A stretch of DNA of 64,000 bases from Myxococcales bacterium (GTDB taxonomy: Bacteria > Myxococcota_A > Polyangia > Polyangiales > Houyiibacteriaceae), in the NCBI GenBank assembly GCA_029861865.1, contig JAOTYL010000003.1, positions 1 to 64,000 on the forward strand. Direction: 5' to 3'. The notes beneath the pieces were generated by a model. It searched no databases and was not told the DNA's origin. It was given only the letters and a program-made list of their open reading frames with translations. How positions within the stretch are numbered: the stretch's first letter is position 1; every line of letters begins with the position of its first letter. A program made the translations under genes and the position numbers. Below are positions 14,121 to 23,497 of this stretch, in pieces.

Positions 14121-16315
14121 GGCAACGGGTGATCGCTCTCTGCTCGACTGATGAACGACGTCAGGATCGCCAATAGCTCGGCAAACTCGTCGGGCTTTTC
14201 CTCGTGCACATCCTCGACCTCGCCCGGATCGGCAGCCAAATCGTAGAGCGCGGCCGTGCCGCGAAGACGATCGACGATCAGCTTGTAGTCGCCGCGGACG
14301 ACCGCCTTGATGTCGTAGGTGCGTTTGCCGTTTCGGTCGGTGTAGCGATGCGCTTCGGTGAACACTGGGCGGTCCTCGGGATAGCGATTTTCGAAGGCGA
14401 GCGGCAACAGGTTGACGCCGTCGAGACCTCGGGTTGGTGCGCCCGCTGCGACCACAAACGTCGCCGTCAGATCAATTGCGGCGGTGTTGTGCAGCACCTC
14501 GCGTCCTTTGACGCCGGGTACGTGCAAGATCATCGGGATGCGCGCTTGCTCGTCGTACAGTGAGGTCCCGTGGCCTCGGTGGCGGTGCTCGCCAAACGCC
14601 TCACCATGGTCGGAGGTGACGCCGATGAGGGTGTCGTCGTAGACCCCACGCTCTTCGAGCGCGGCGCGCAACTTCGCAAACCCTTTGTCCGTGTGCGCCA
14701 GCACGGTGTCGTAGCGCGCGCTGCTGTACTTGTTCTCGTGGGGGTCGTACAGGTGGATCCATAGAAACCACGGCGACTCCAGCTTGTCGAGCTGGCTCAG
14801 CGCGATGTCGACGATGCGCTCGGTCGTCGGCGCCTTCCACCCCTTGCGCGTGAGATCTTCGAACAGGTCGAAGCCTTTGTCGAAGCCGACGCCAGGTCGG
14901 AAGAAGTCGCCGGGCACATAGGGTGTCGCCGCGGTATTGTAACCAGCGCTTTGCAGCCGCATCGCGAGCGAGTCCCCGGATTGGAACGCCGGAATCGTCG
15001 TGAAGATGGCCTTGCCCTGGTACTTCTTGCGCTGCTCGTCGGACAGCTCCTTCGGGTTGGCCAAGCGCCCCCGATCCCAAAACCAGAGGTCCCAGTCGAT
15101 GTTGGCGCTGTAGCGACCAACTAGGAGCGTGCCCATGCCCATCGCGGTGCGCGGGCCTCCGGCATAGGTGCGGCGAAAGTGCAACGACTCGTCGGCAAAC
15201 CGCTGCAGCTCGGGCATGCGCTCGTTCTTCTCGCCTTGGCCGACGAGCACATCGCCGCGAAGCGCGTCGATGCTGATCAACAGCATGTTAGGACGTCGCA
15301 GCGGCGGTTCGGCATCGTAGTACCGATCGTAGGCCAGCGCCGGATGTGGCGGCATGTCGTCCGGAGAGGCCGAGCCCGCGGCCGCGAGCAGCTGGAGCAA
15401 CGAGCCTCCGATCGCCGTCTTTCCGAGCTGACTCCGGATGCCGATCTGCTGAACGTCGTCGAGCGCGACGAGGAACCACAGGGCGGCACCGGTCAGCACC
15501 ACAGCCGACACCGCGGCGACCCCCTGCAGGACGCGATTCCGCGCCGTGCCGAGCAACGAGCGAGCCCCCGTTTCAAGGGTCAGGATGCCGAGGGCACCCA
15601 ACCACAGGTGCACGGGCACGTAGAGATCCACGAACAGTCTGCGGTCGGCTTCGAGCAACCCCATGCCGAGGAAACACGTGGCGACGCCGATCGCGTACTC
15701 CTTAGGGCTCGACGGGACCTCGTGGCAGGGGACGCTGTAGCGTGCGGCGAGGCCAAACATGAGCGCACACGACAACAGCCAGGTGCCGGCGAATAGACCG
15801 ATGTGCAGCATGCTCGTGCCCGGCCGCACCGTGAGCAATGTGCCGGTGGCGTGATGCATGAGTAGCAACGCCAGCGTGAGCAGGACGGAAGCGCCGACCG
15901 CGGCGACGCCCCAGCGCCCGCGCGTGTGACGCTTCGGCCACGGCAACATTTGCAGGCCGACGGCTGCCACGACACCGAAGCCGACCAGGGCCGCCGGGGT
16001 CCAGCCCGACAACACCGATCGCGCCTGCCACCAGCGAAAGACGCCGAACGCCGTCGGAACCAGCGTAATGATGCCGATCGCCGCCACCTTCAGCTTGGCC
16101 GCGTGTTGCTGCGCGACCGGTACGATCCGGACGGCTACGTCGAGTGCGATCATCACGAGCAAGCCGATGCTGACCGCGCCCGCCAACGTCAGCAGAGCCC
16201 GCCACGATAATCCTCGTGCGTCGCGCGCTACTACGTACGTGACGGTGAGCGCAACCGCTACGAATGCGGGGGCGAGCGTTAGCCATGCCTTCGTTGTTCG
16301 ATTTGACGAAACCAC
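14117..16315 (-). CDS. Second membrane-anchored sulfatase-fold enzyme (Thr-type)
   Basis: About 732 residues using a GTG at 16315; a TTG at 16351 is also open. The N-terminal ~310 residues hold eight or so hydrophobic helices. The catalytic domain starts at NMLLISIDALRGDVL. A second metal motif is VTSDHGEAFGEHRHRGHG, and WIHLYDPHENKYS is the conserved substrate-side block. At the nucleophile site it reads GGPRTAMGMGTLLVGRY, with Thr in place of the sulfatase Cys, as in the paralogue at 10101-12317. A C-terminal YDLAADPGEVEDV block is typical of sulfatases. A periplasmic phospho- or sulfo-transfer on glycans or lipids is inferred. Confidence 0.8.
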   Translation of the reverse strand: MVSSNRTTKAWLTLAPAFVAVALTVTYVVARDARGLSWRALLTLAGAVSIGLLVMIALDVAVRIVPVAQQHAAKLKVAAIGIITLVPTAFGVFRWWQARSVLSGWTPAALVGFGVVAAVGLQMLPWPKRHTRGRWGVAAVGASVLLTLALLLMHHATGTLLTVRPGTSMLHIGLFAGTWLLSCALMFGLAARYSVPCHEVPSSPKEYAIGVATCFLGMGLLEADRRLFVDLYVPVHLWLGALGILTLETGARSLLGTARNRVLQGVAAVSAVVLTGAALWFLVALDDVQQIGIRSQLGKTAIGGSLLQLLAAAGSASPDDMPPHPALAYDRYYDAEPPLRRPNMLLISIDALRGDVLVGQGEKNERMPELQRFADESLHFRRTYAGGPRTAMGMGTLLVGRYSANIDWDLWFWDRGRLANPKELSDEQRKKYQGKAIFTTIPAFQSGDSLAMRLQSAGYNTAATPYVPGDFFRPGVGFDKGFDLFEDLTRKGWKAPTTERIVDIALSQLDKLESPWFLWIHLYDPHENKYSSARYDTVLAHTDKGFAKLRAALEERGVYDDTLIGVTSDHGEAFGEHRHRGHGTSLYDEQARIPMILHVPGVKGREVLHNTAAIDLTATFVVAAGAPTRGLDGVNLLPLAFENRYPEDRPVFTEAHRYTDRNGKRTYDIKAVVRGDYKLIVDRLRGTAALYDLAADPGEVEDVHEEKPDEFAELLAILTSFISRAESDHPLP

Positions 16316-16378
16316 GCACGGTACTCTAGACGTCCGCCGACCAAGCGCCAATGCGGGCAGGTGGACACATGCCCCGAG

Positions 16379-18526
16379 ATGACTACCCTGGCCGGCGTGA
16401 CGGACGAGCCGACTCCTTCTGAAGACAGCCCCGCAGTAGCAGTTGCCGCGCTCCGGGAGCGCGTCGCGTCCCCTTCTGGCGGCGAGTATTTATCGACGCT
16501 CGCTCGCGGGGCCGCTTTGCTGTTGGGTGCCGGGGCTTCGTGCGGCGTCGCCATTTGGGAAATGGTTTTCGGCGATCTGATGGTCGCCTACGTCAGATCA
16601 AACCAAATCGAGCCCGCCACCCGCAAGCTGATGGCTCTGTTCGGTGGCGTTGGGCTGGCACTTCCACTCATCGCCATTGGGATCTACTGGTGGATTCGCC
16701 GAACGCGGCCCCTCGATAAGGCGCGCAAGATCGAGTCAGTCGGGTGGAAGCTCTCGCCTCTGTGCCTAGCGATCGTCGTTCCGACGCTATTTCGTTGGCA
16801 GATCTGGAAGGGCCTCGACATCCAGTTCCTCGTCCTGGTCGCGATCACGGCCTTTGCAGCGCAGAAGTTGTTCTATCGGTCACTCGCCGAACCGCCCATG
16901 TTCAGGGCGACCTCCGGACCCCTTGCTTCGTTCCGCCAACGCGCCGAGGACGCCTTCGATCGCTGGTCGCCGTGGCTTCCTTGGGTCCTGGTTATCGGCT
17001 TGTTCTTCTTCTATGCGTCCTATTTTTCGTTCTTCACCCTACGCAACCATTGGAACCTCCGAACAGCAGCCTACGACATGGCGATCGAGGACAATGTCGT
17101 CTTCAATGCCATGCGCGGCGAATTGCTGAAAGCCTCGCCGATGTTCGGTCCTGAGGGCACGCATCTCGGGCATCATGCGACCTTCTTCGCCTACGTGCTC
17201 GTGCCCATCTACGCGATCGCACCACGTGCCGAGACCCTGCTGATCGTTCAGGCCACGCTGATCGGTGCGGCAGTCATTCCGCTCTTCCTCTTCGCCCGCA
17301 ATCGTTTCGGGCCCTATCAAGCAGCCTTGATCGCCGGGATGTATGTGTTTTACGCGCCGCTACACGGCGCCAATTTCTACGATTTTCACTACCCTCCACT
17401 AGGGATCGGGTTCGTGTTCTGGCTCGCCTACTTGGTCGACATTGGCAAGTATTGGTGGGCCATCATCCCCCTGCTCTTGAGCCTGTCGGTGCGCGAGGAC
17501 ATGGCGCTCTCCGTCTTTGTGGTTGGCGCTTACTTCCTCCTTTCCGGGAAGAAGCCGCGGGCGGGATTGGCGCTGTCGGTCATTGGCCTGGGCTACTTCC
17601 TCGCGATGAAGATGGCCTTCATGCCCTACATCCGTGACGGCAAGCTTTCGTTCGTGTGGTTCTACGACAAGCTGAGGCCGAAGGGCGGGCCTTCGGGATT
17701 TTTCGGCGTACTGCTCACGATCATGGGCAACCCCGACTACACCCTGGGCACGCTGCTCATTAGCGCCAAGGTCAAATACTTTCTCCAGGTAATGGTTCCT
17801 TTCGCGTTCCTGCCGTTTCGGAGGCCGATTGGGTTTGTGTTCTGCTTACCGGGAATGGTGATGACGTTGTTGTCGAGTCGCCACGCAAGTTACGACATTG
17901 CGTTTCAGTACACGACGCACTGGGCGCTCGAGATGTTTCTCGCGTCCGTTGTCGTTCTGACGATGATCAAGGAGCCTGCTCATGCCGCAGACCGGCACGG
18001 CGAAACTCGGGTCCGGTCTTGGTTGATGGCGTTGGCGTTAGCGATGGCTGCTACCTCCTATCAACACGGCGCAATTCTTCAGCACAACACCGCACGAGGC
18101 GGTTTCACGGCCTTCAAATTCGACCGCACAGAGAAAGATATCGAGCGATACGAGCAACTCATTTCGCTCCGCAAGCTCATTCCGCCGGAAGCAAAAGTTG
18201 CCGGGACCGAGCGTATCCTGCCGCATGTGTCCAATCGACCCGACGCTTACACGATTCGCAGCGTAGGCATCCAGGACGCCGAATACATACTGTTTCCCTT
18301 TCAAATTGGCGGCATCGATGTCGACCGCATTCATCCCCTGTTGGTCGACGGATCATTTGGCGTAGTCGACGTGGCGGGCGAGTTCATTCTCGCCAAGCGC
18401 GGGCACTCTACCGAGCGCAACGCTGAAGTCCTCAAGCGCGTTCGCAAGCCGCGAAAGCGACCACCAAAAGCAAAAGCGCCAACCTTGCCCCACCCAATGC
18501 CGAAGAAGGGCCCAGGAGAAAACTAG
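16379..18526 (+). CDS. DUF2079-family polytopic membrane protein
   Basis: About 715 residues; ATG at 16379 (a GTG at 16361 is possible). It has roughly twelve membrane helices, for example WLPWVLVIGLFFFYASYFSFF, FFAYVLVPIYAIAP and GFVFWLAYLVDIGKYWWAIIP. The conserved block LRTAAYDMAIEDNV, later HFHYPPLG-type residues (NFYDFHYPPLGIGFVFW), SVREDMALSV, and DIAFQYTTHW near the C-terminal membrane part match the DUF2079 family (PF09852). These are GT-C-like proteins suspected of using polyprenyl-linked sugars. The long basic/Pro tail after residue 690 is unusual. It is divergent from the sulfatase-fold gene and two bases upstream of a methyltransferase gene, implying an operon. Confidence 0.8.
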   Translation: MTTLAGVTDEPTPSEDSPAVAVAALRERVASPSGGEYLSTLARGAALLLGAGASCGVAIWEMVFGDLMVAYVRSNQIEPATRKLMALFGGVGLALPLIAIGIYWWIRRTRPLDKARKIESVGWKLSPLCLAIVVPTLFRWQIWKGLDIQFLVLVAITAFAAQKLFYRSLAEPPMFRATSGPLASFRQRAEDAFDRWSPWLPWVLVIGLFFFYASYFSFFTLRNHWNLRTAAYDMAIEDNVVFNAMRGELLKASPMFGPEGTHLGHHATFFAYVLVPIYAIAPRAETLLIVQATLIGAAVIPLFLFARNRFGPYQAALIAGMYVFYAPLHGANFYDFHYPPLGIGFVFWLAYLVDIGKYWWAIIPLLLSLSVREDMALSVFVVGAYFLLSGKKPRAGLALSVIGLGYFLAMKMAFMPYIRDGKLSFVWFYDKLRPKGGPSGFFGVLLTIMGNPDYTLGTLLISAKVKYFLQVMVPFAFLPFRRPIGFVFCLPGMVMTLLSSRHASYDIAFQYTTHWALEMFLASVVVLTMIKEPAHAADRHGETRVRSWLMALALAMAATSYQHGAILQHNTARGGFTAFKFDRTEKDIERYEQLISLRKLIPPEAKVAGTERILPHVSNRPDAYTIRSVGIQDAEYILFPFQIGGIDVDRIHPLLVDGSFGVVDVAGEFILAKRGHSTERNAEVLKRVRKPRKRPPKAKAPTLPHPMPKKGPGEN

Positions 18527-18527
18527 C

Positions 18528-19181
18528 GTGTCCCTCTACGATCGCATTTTGGGGCATCCGTTCGTATACCACCGCGTTCGCCCTCTCGTCGTCGGCATCG
18601 ACTACACGCCGCAATACGAAGCGCTCGATGCACACTCCGACGATCGGATCCTTGACATCGGGTGCGGTGGAGGTGACGCGCTCCGATACCTCGGGAGTTT
18701 CGAGACGTATCACGGCTTCGACACCGATGAGGTAGCGATCTCTTTCGCCAAGCAGCGGCCTGAAGCGAAGCGGCCGGACGTTCATTTCGAGGCGGCGCTG
18801 GTGAGTCCCGCGACCTTGCAGGATATCCGTCCAACCCGCGTCATGATGAACGGCCTGCTACACCATCTCGATGACGAAGCTGCCGTCGATTTGTTGCGGA
18901 TGTGCGGCGCCACCAACACCGTGGAGCGAATCGTCACCAATGACACCGTTTATCTGGCCGGTGAGCCGCTGAACAATATCTTGGCGCGGCTCGACCGCGG
19001 TCGGTTCGTGCGACGTATCGAGGGTTATCGCGAGTTGGTTGCGCGCGCCGGTCTGACCATCGTGCACGAGGAGCTCGTGCGCAGTCATGCTACGCGGGGT
19101 ATCGCTCGCTACTTGGTCATGGTGCTCGAGCCGAAAGGCGCTATTCCGGTCGGCGGAGTCGTGCCAACACGTTCTCCGTGA
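18528..19181 (+). CDS. SAM-dependent methyltransferase-like protein
   Basis: 217 residues, GTG at 18528 directly after the stop at 18526. Motif I ILDIGCGGGDALRYL (about residues 41-55) and GFDTDEVAIS define the SAM-binding Rossmann core. NGLLHHLDDEAAVDLL is the motif after strand 4. The remainder (FVRRIEGYRELVARAGL) is consistent with small class I methyltransferases. It is probably co-transcribed with the DUF2079 gene. The substrate is unknown; by context an envelope glycan or lipid is possible. Confidence 0.75.
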   Translation: MSLYDRILGHPFVYHRVRPLVVGIDYTPQYEALDAHSDDRILDIGCGGGDALRYLGSFETYHGFDTDEVAISFAKQRPEAKRPDVHFEAALVSPATLQDIRPTRVMMNGLLHHLDDEAAVDLLRMCGATNTVERIVTNDTVYLAGEPLNNILARLDRGRFVRRIEGYRELVARAGLTIVHEELVRSHATRGIARYLVMVLEPKGAIPVGGVVPTRSP

Positions 19182-19818
19182 ACGACGGCCGTAGGTAGAA
19201 CCCTCGCGGCATCGTCCATTGCACGGCACCTTCCTCGTCAGGCGCGCGACGAAGGCTTCGCCCGCTGGCGGCTTTGGGTCGCACTTGGAGCACGTCGCCG
19301 AGGTGGCCGGTGATTTGCTCGACGTCCCCGGCGGCGATCATGCTGGCAAGCCTCTCCCAATCTGCCCGCAAGCGCCTTTTCTCGTCGGCGTTGGGTGTCC
19401 ACATGAACGCCCGTCCGACACGCCGATCGCGGAGCGGTGTCTTCGATGCTGCTTCAACCGGTACAAACAGCACCTTCCGAAGCTTCTTCCACACCGTGCT
19501 CCGTTCCCAATCGGTATCCGCCATCGCCGAAAGAGAAATGGAGCAGACAAACGTCGATTCCTTGGGCTTGCCGGTGGCATCGAGCGGAATCGTCTTGAGC
19601 TCGATCCCGAGCCCGACGAAGTCCGGCTCCGCGCGCGACGCCGCCGTTGCGCCGAGCATCTTCTCGAGAAGCTGCCCCGCCATGCCTTTTGCGCGGGCCG
19701 CCGACTCCGGCACCGCGACCCCGAGCGCTTCCCCAAGCTCGCCCAGCGTATACCCCCCAAGCTCCCGCGCCCGCTCCAACAACTCCCCCTCAGAAAAGGG
19801 GACAGTCCCCTTTTTCAT
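19141..19818 (-). CDS. mutH: MutH/Sau3AI-family DNA mismatch-repair endonuclease
   Basis: 225 residues. GYTLGELGEALGVAVP, the KGMAGQLLEKMLGA helix, and the catalytic D-x6-E-x-K (EPDFVGLGIELKT) are all present. ESTFVCSISL, RDRRVGRAFMWTP and VLQVRPKAASGRSL follow, and PRGFYLRPSFTENVL ends the protein. This is the full MutH order and close to the E. coli length (229). The family nicks the unmethylated strand at GATC in methyl-directed repair. The ATG at 19818 overlaps the dnaE stop (TAATG), so the two are coupled. The first eleven residues (MKKGTVPFSEG) are encoded by a dispersed palindrome and are probably not ancestral. The gene overlaps the 3' end of the convergent methyltransferase by about 40 bases. 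Confidence 0.9.
   Translation of the reverse strand: MKKGTVPFSEGELLERARELGGYTLGELGEALGVAVPESAARAKGMAGQLLEKMLGATAASRAEPDFVGLGIELKTIPLDATGKPKESTFVCSISLSAMADTDWERSTVWKKLRKVLFVPVEAASKTPLRDRRVGRAFMWTPNADEKRRLRADWERLASMIAAGDVEQITGHLGDVLQVRPKAASGRSLRRAPDEEGAVQWTMPRGFYLRPSFTENVLARLRRPE
19794..19814. repeat. Palindromic dispersed repeat, copy 1 (in mutH start)
   Basis: AAAAGGGGAC-A-GTCCCCTTTT, a perfect palindrome around one central base. It lies between the dnaE stop and the body of mutH and is read as KGTVPF by mutH. Copies 2 and 3 are at 29292 and 31564. Confidence 0.85.
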
Positions 19819-22800
19819 TAGTGGAGCTCGCAGACTTTGGTGCCGAACAGGCGTTCTAGCGCGGTGAGGAGGGCGTCGCTCGGGTCGACGTAGAGCCCGG
19901 TTTCGGCGAGGTTCACGCGCCAGTCGCCCGCCAAGGCGAGCTCGAGGGAGACGGGGCAGGGGCCCGGAAACTGTTCGAGCATCGAGCGCAGCGAGTCGAG
20001 CTTGGGCCGATCGATCGTGTCGACGGCGAGCTTGACGGTAATCGAAGTGGTCCGCTCTTGGAGCGCATCACTGAGAAGCGACGCGTCTTCGAGCAGGATC
20101 TTCGGTTCGATGGCTGCGTTCTCATCATTGCGATCTTGCTCGTGTTTGACGCGGCCAGTCAGCAGGATTGGTTGCGCGGACTGGAGTGCTTCCCGGATGC
20201 CAGGCTTTTCGAGCGGCTTTGGACGGACGATGACCTCGACGCGCCCAAGCGAATCTTCGATGTGAAAGAACGCCATGGTGTTGCCCATCTTCGTCCGGCG
20301 CTCCCTGTACCCTTCGACTGTGCCGCCCACCGTAATCTGCCGAGAGCTCTTGAGCTCTGCGATGGTTTGGGTTGTCGCGTCACAGAAGCGCAGCAGCTCG
20401 CTTCGATAACGGTCTAGTGGATGCCCCGAGACATAGAAGCCGAGAGTCGCCTTCTCGCGAGACAATTGATCGCGCGAATCCCACGAGTCGAGCAGCGGAA
20501 AGCTGCCGCCGGGGTGCTCGTAGGCCTGCGCGTCGTCGTCTTCGCCCATCAGCCCAAACAGGCTCTCCTGTCCACTCGATCGCTCTGCCTGGATGCGCTT
20601 GCCCCGCTCGATCGCCTGTTCGATTGAGATGAACGCTTGCGCACGATGGACGTCGATCGCGTGATGCACCGTGTCGAAAGCCCCGCATTGGACGAGCGCT
20701 TCGATCACGCTCTTGTTGACCCGTCGAAGATCCACGCGCGAGCAAAAGTCGAACAGGTCGACGAACGGCCTCTCCGCGAGCCCGCCATCCTCTTCCGGGT
20801 CGGCTTTGCGCGCTTCCAAGATCGCGTCGAGCGCCGCGGTGCCAACTCCCTTGATCGCTCCGAGACCGAATCGAACTTTCGGGCCCATCGGGTCGTGCAC
20901 CTCACCGCCGTAGCAAACCGGCTTGTGTCGGAGCCGGGCTACGTTTTCGGCCTCGTCGGGCGAGTAGACGACGGTGAAGTCGATCTCGGACTCGTTGACG
21001 TCCGGAGGCAACACCGTGATTCCCATCGAGCGCGCCTCAGCCACGGTGCGCACTACCTTGTCGATCTTTTCTTTGTCGGCCGTGAGGGTCGCGCAGGTGA
21101 ACTCCAGGGGGAAGTGCGTCTTCAGGTACGCCGTCTGATAGGTGATCAGGGCATAGGCTGCCGAGTGGCTCTTGTTGAAGCCGTACCCAGCGAAGTACGC
21201 CATGAGGTCGAACACCTCTTCTGCCTTTTCTCGTGTGTGGCCGCGCGCGACCGCACCATCGATGAAGACGGTCTTTTGCTTCTCCATCTCGGAGGCTTTC
21301 TTCTTGCCCATCGCGCGTCGCAATAAGTCTGCGCCGCCGAGTGAGTAGCCCGCCATCACCTGGGCGATCTGCATCACCTGCTCTTGGTAGACGATGACTC
21401 CCCGCGTCTCCGAGAGAATGTCCTCGAGGCAAGGATCCGGGTACACGACCTCGTTGCGCCCGTGCTTGCGATGCACGAAGTCCTTGTCCATGGCCGCCCC
21501 CATTGGCCCTGGACGATAGAGCGCCACGGCGGCCACGATGTCGTCGAAGCGATCGGGCCGCAGTTGCTTGAAGAGGCTTTGCATGCCGCTCGACTCGACC
21601 TGAAACACGTTGGTCGTCTCGCCTGACTGCAGGAGCGCAAACGTTGCTGGGTCGTCCATCGAGATGTCTTCGATCTTGAATGGATTGCCCTGGCGATCCG
21701 GCCGTTTGTCGATCAGGCGCGTTGCGATGTCGATGACGGTGAGCGTTCGGAGCCCGAGGAAGTCGAACTTCACCAACCCCGCCGCCTCTACGTCATCCTT
21801 GTGATACTGGGTGACGTAGACGTCTTTTTCGGGGCAGAACACCGGTACGTGGTCCCAAATCGGTCCCTCGCTGATCACCACGCCTGCCGCGTGCATCCCC
21901 GCATGGCGCGTCAGGTTTTCGAGCTCTTGCGCCGTATCGAGAAGCTCCCGCGCCTGATTGTCCTGCTCGTAGGCGGTCTTGAGCCGCGGCTCCTGCACGA
22001 GCGCATCGCTGATCGCGACGCTTTTCCCTTGCACAGGTTCGGGAATCATCGTTGCAATGAGCCCCGCTTCGCCCGGTGTCATCCCCATCACGCGCCCCAC
22101 GTCACGAACGACGCTGCGACTCTTCAACTGATGGAACGTCGCGATTTGCCCGATGCTTTCGGCACCGTACTTCTCGCGGACATATTGAATCACACGATCA
22201 CGCTGATCCATGCAGAAGTCGATGTCGAAATCCGGCATCGATACTCGCTCCGGATTCAAAAACCGTTCGAAGAGAAGCCCGTGCGTAATCGGATTGAGAT
22301 CGGTGATGCGAAGTGCCCAAGCCGCGAGCGACCCCGCCCCCGACCCGCGGCCGGGACCCACCGGAACGCCGTTGTCCTTGGCCCAATTGATGAAGTCTTG
22401 AACGATCAAGAAGTACCCGGCGAAGCCCATCTTGAGGATCACGTCGAGCTCGAGCTCGAGCCGACTGTGATAGCGGTTTTCGTCGAAGAGCTCGCCACGG
22501 TTACGCATTTCCACCATCCGTCGCCCGAGCCCCGCAACCGACAACGCCCGAAGGTAGTCTTCCTCACTCGCTCCACCGGGTACCGCGAATCGCGGTAGGC
22601 GCGGCTTGGCCAGCGGCGTTGCGCTCCCGGCGCACATTTCGGCGACCAAGAGCGTGTTCTTAACGGCATCGGGTGCGTGTGCGAACAAGTTGTGCATCTG
22701 CTCGGGGGTCTTGAGGTAGAGCTCGGACGAATGATGATGCACCGCCTCCATCTCGCGTACGCTTCGCCCCGCGCCGATGCATTGAAGTACGAGTTGCGCG

Positions 22801-23447
22801 TGCGCAGCTTGCCGGCGGAGGTAGTGGCAGTCGTTGGTCGCGACCAGCGGCAGCGTGAAGTCTTCCGCTAGTTTCATCAGCACCTCGTTGAGCGGTCGGT
22901 TCTCGGGAAAACCATGGTCCTGAAGCTCGACGAAGAAGTAGCCGGGGTCGAATGAGTCCCGAAGGGCGGCCAACGCTTCACGTCCGACTTCGGGGCCTTT
23001 GTTCAAGATCTCTTGTGCGAGGAAGCCACCCATGCAGGCGCTCAGGCCGACGACACCCTTTCGGTGGCTGCGAAGTACCTCGAAATCGATCCGCGGTTGG
23101 TCATCGGCACTCATTCCTTCGACCCAGCCGGCGCTGACCAGCCTCACGAGGTTTTGGTAACCCTCCTGCGAGCTTGCGAGAAGCAGGAGGTGAGAATGCT
23201 CGCGATTCTTTTGGTCACGCCGATCGCCGGCGGTGAAATTGACCTCGCACCCGAGGATGGGCTTCACGGCGCGGGCCTTGCAAGCACGCACCAACTGCAC
23301 CGCACCAAACATGTTGCCGTTGTCGGTCAGCGCGACGGCAGGCATCCCCATCTGGCTCACGTGCTCGACCAATCGAGGGATCCGGATCGCTCCGTCCAGC
23401 ATCGAAAACTCACTGTGCACGTGAAGATGAACGAACTCGGGCGTCAT
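19818..23447 (-). CDS. dnaE: DNA polymerase III alpha subunit
   Basis: 1209 residues, ATG at 23447; somewhat longer than E. coli DnaE (1160). N-terminal PHP domain (FVHLHVHSEFSMLDG, ALTDNGNMFGAVQ). Palm Asp residues lie in MPDFDIDFCMDQRD, about residue 410. The SRSVVRDVGRVMG and VGPGRGSGAGSLAAW blocks are conserved, and a helix-hairpin-helix region is followed by a C-terminal OB domain (ITVGGTVEGYRERRTKMGN). It is the replicative polymerase of the chromosome. It is first in a two-gene minus-strand unit with mutH, which links replication and mismatch repair genetically. No intein or frameshift. Confidence 0.97.
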   Translation of the reverse strand: MTPEFVHLHVHSEFSMLDGAIRIPRLVEHVSQMGMPAVALTDNGNMFGAVQLVRACKARAVKPILGCEVNFTAGDRRDQKNREHSHLLLLASSQEGYQNLVRLVSAGWVEGMSADDQPRIDFEVLRSHRKGVVGLSACMGGFLAQEILNKGPEVGREALAALRDSFDPGYFFVELQDHGFPENRPLNEVLMKLAEDFTLPLVATNDCHYLRRQAAHAQLVLQCIGAGRSVREMEAVHHHSSELYLKTPEQMHNLFAHAPDAVKNTLLVAEMCAGSATPLAKPRLPRFAVPGGASEEDYLRALSVAGLGRRMVEMRNRGELFDENRYHSRLELELDVILKMGFAGYFLIVQDFINWAKDNGVPVGPGRGSGAGSLAAWALRITDLNPITHGLLFERFLNPERVSMPDFDIDFCMDQRDRVIQYVREKYGAESIGQIATFHQLKSRSVVRDVGRVMGMTPGEAGLIATMIPEPVQGKSVAISDALVQEPRLKTAYEQDNQARELLDTAQELENLTRHAGMHAAGVVISEGPIWDHVPVFCPEKDVYVTQYHKDDVEAAGLVKFDFLGLRTLTVIDIATRLIDKRPDRQGNPFKIEDISMDDPATFALLQSGETTNVFQVESSGMQSLFKQLRPDRFDDIVAAVALYRPGPMGAAMDKDFVHRKHGRNEVVYPDPCLEDILSETRGVIVYQEQVMQIAQVMAGYSLGGADLLRRAMGKKKASEMEKQKTVFIDGAVARGHTREKAEEVFDLMAYFAGYGFNKSHSAAYALITYQTAYLKTHFPLEFTCATLTADKEKIDKVVRTVAEARSMGITVLPPDVNESEIDFTVVYSPDEAENVARLRHKPVCYGGEVHDPMGPKVRFGLGAIKGVGTAALDAILEARKADPEEDGGLAERPFVDLFDFCSRVDLRRVNKSVIEALVQCGAFDTVHHAIDVHRAQAFISIEQAIERGKRIQAERSSGQESLFGLMGEDDDAQAYEHPGGSFPLLDSWDSRDQLSREKATLGFYVSGHPLDRYRSELLRFCDATTQTIAELKSSRQITVGGTVEGYRERRTKMGNTMAFFHIEDSLGRVEVIVRPKPLEKPGIREALQSAQPILLTGRVKHEQDRNDENAAIEPKILLEDASLLSDALQERTTSITVKLAVDTIDRPKLDSLRSMLEQFPGPCPVSLELALAGDWRVNLAETGLYVDPSDALLTALERLFGTKVCELH

Positions 23448-23497
23448 GGACGGGCTGACTCTACAGTGCGGGCCGGGCCGGATCCACTCGACTTCTC

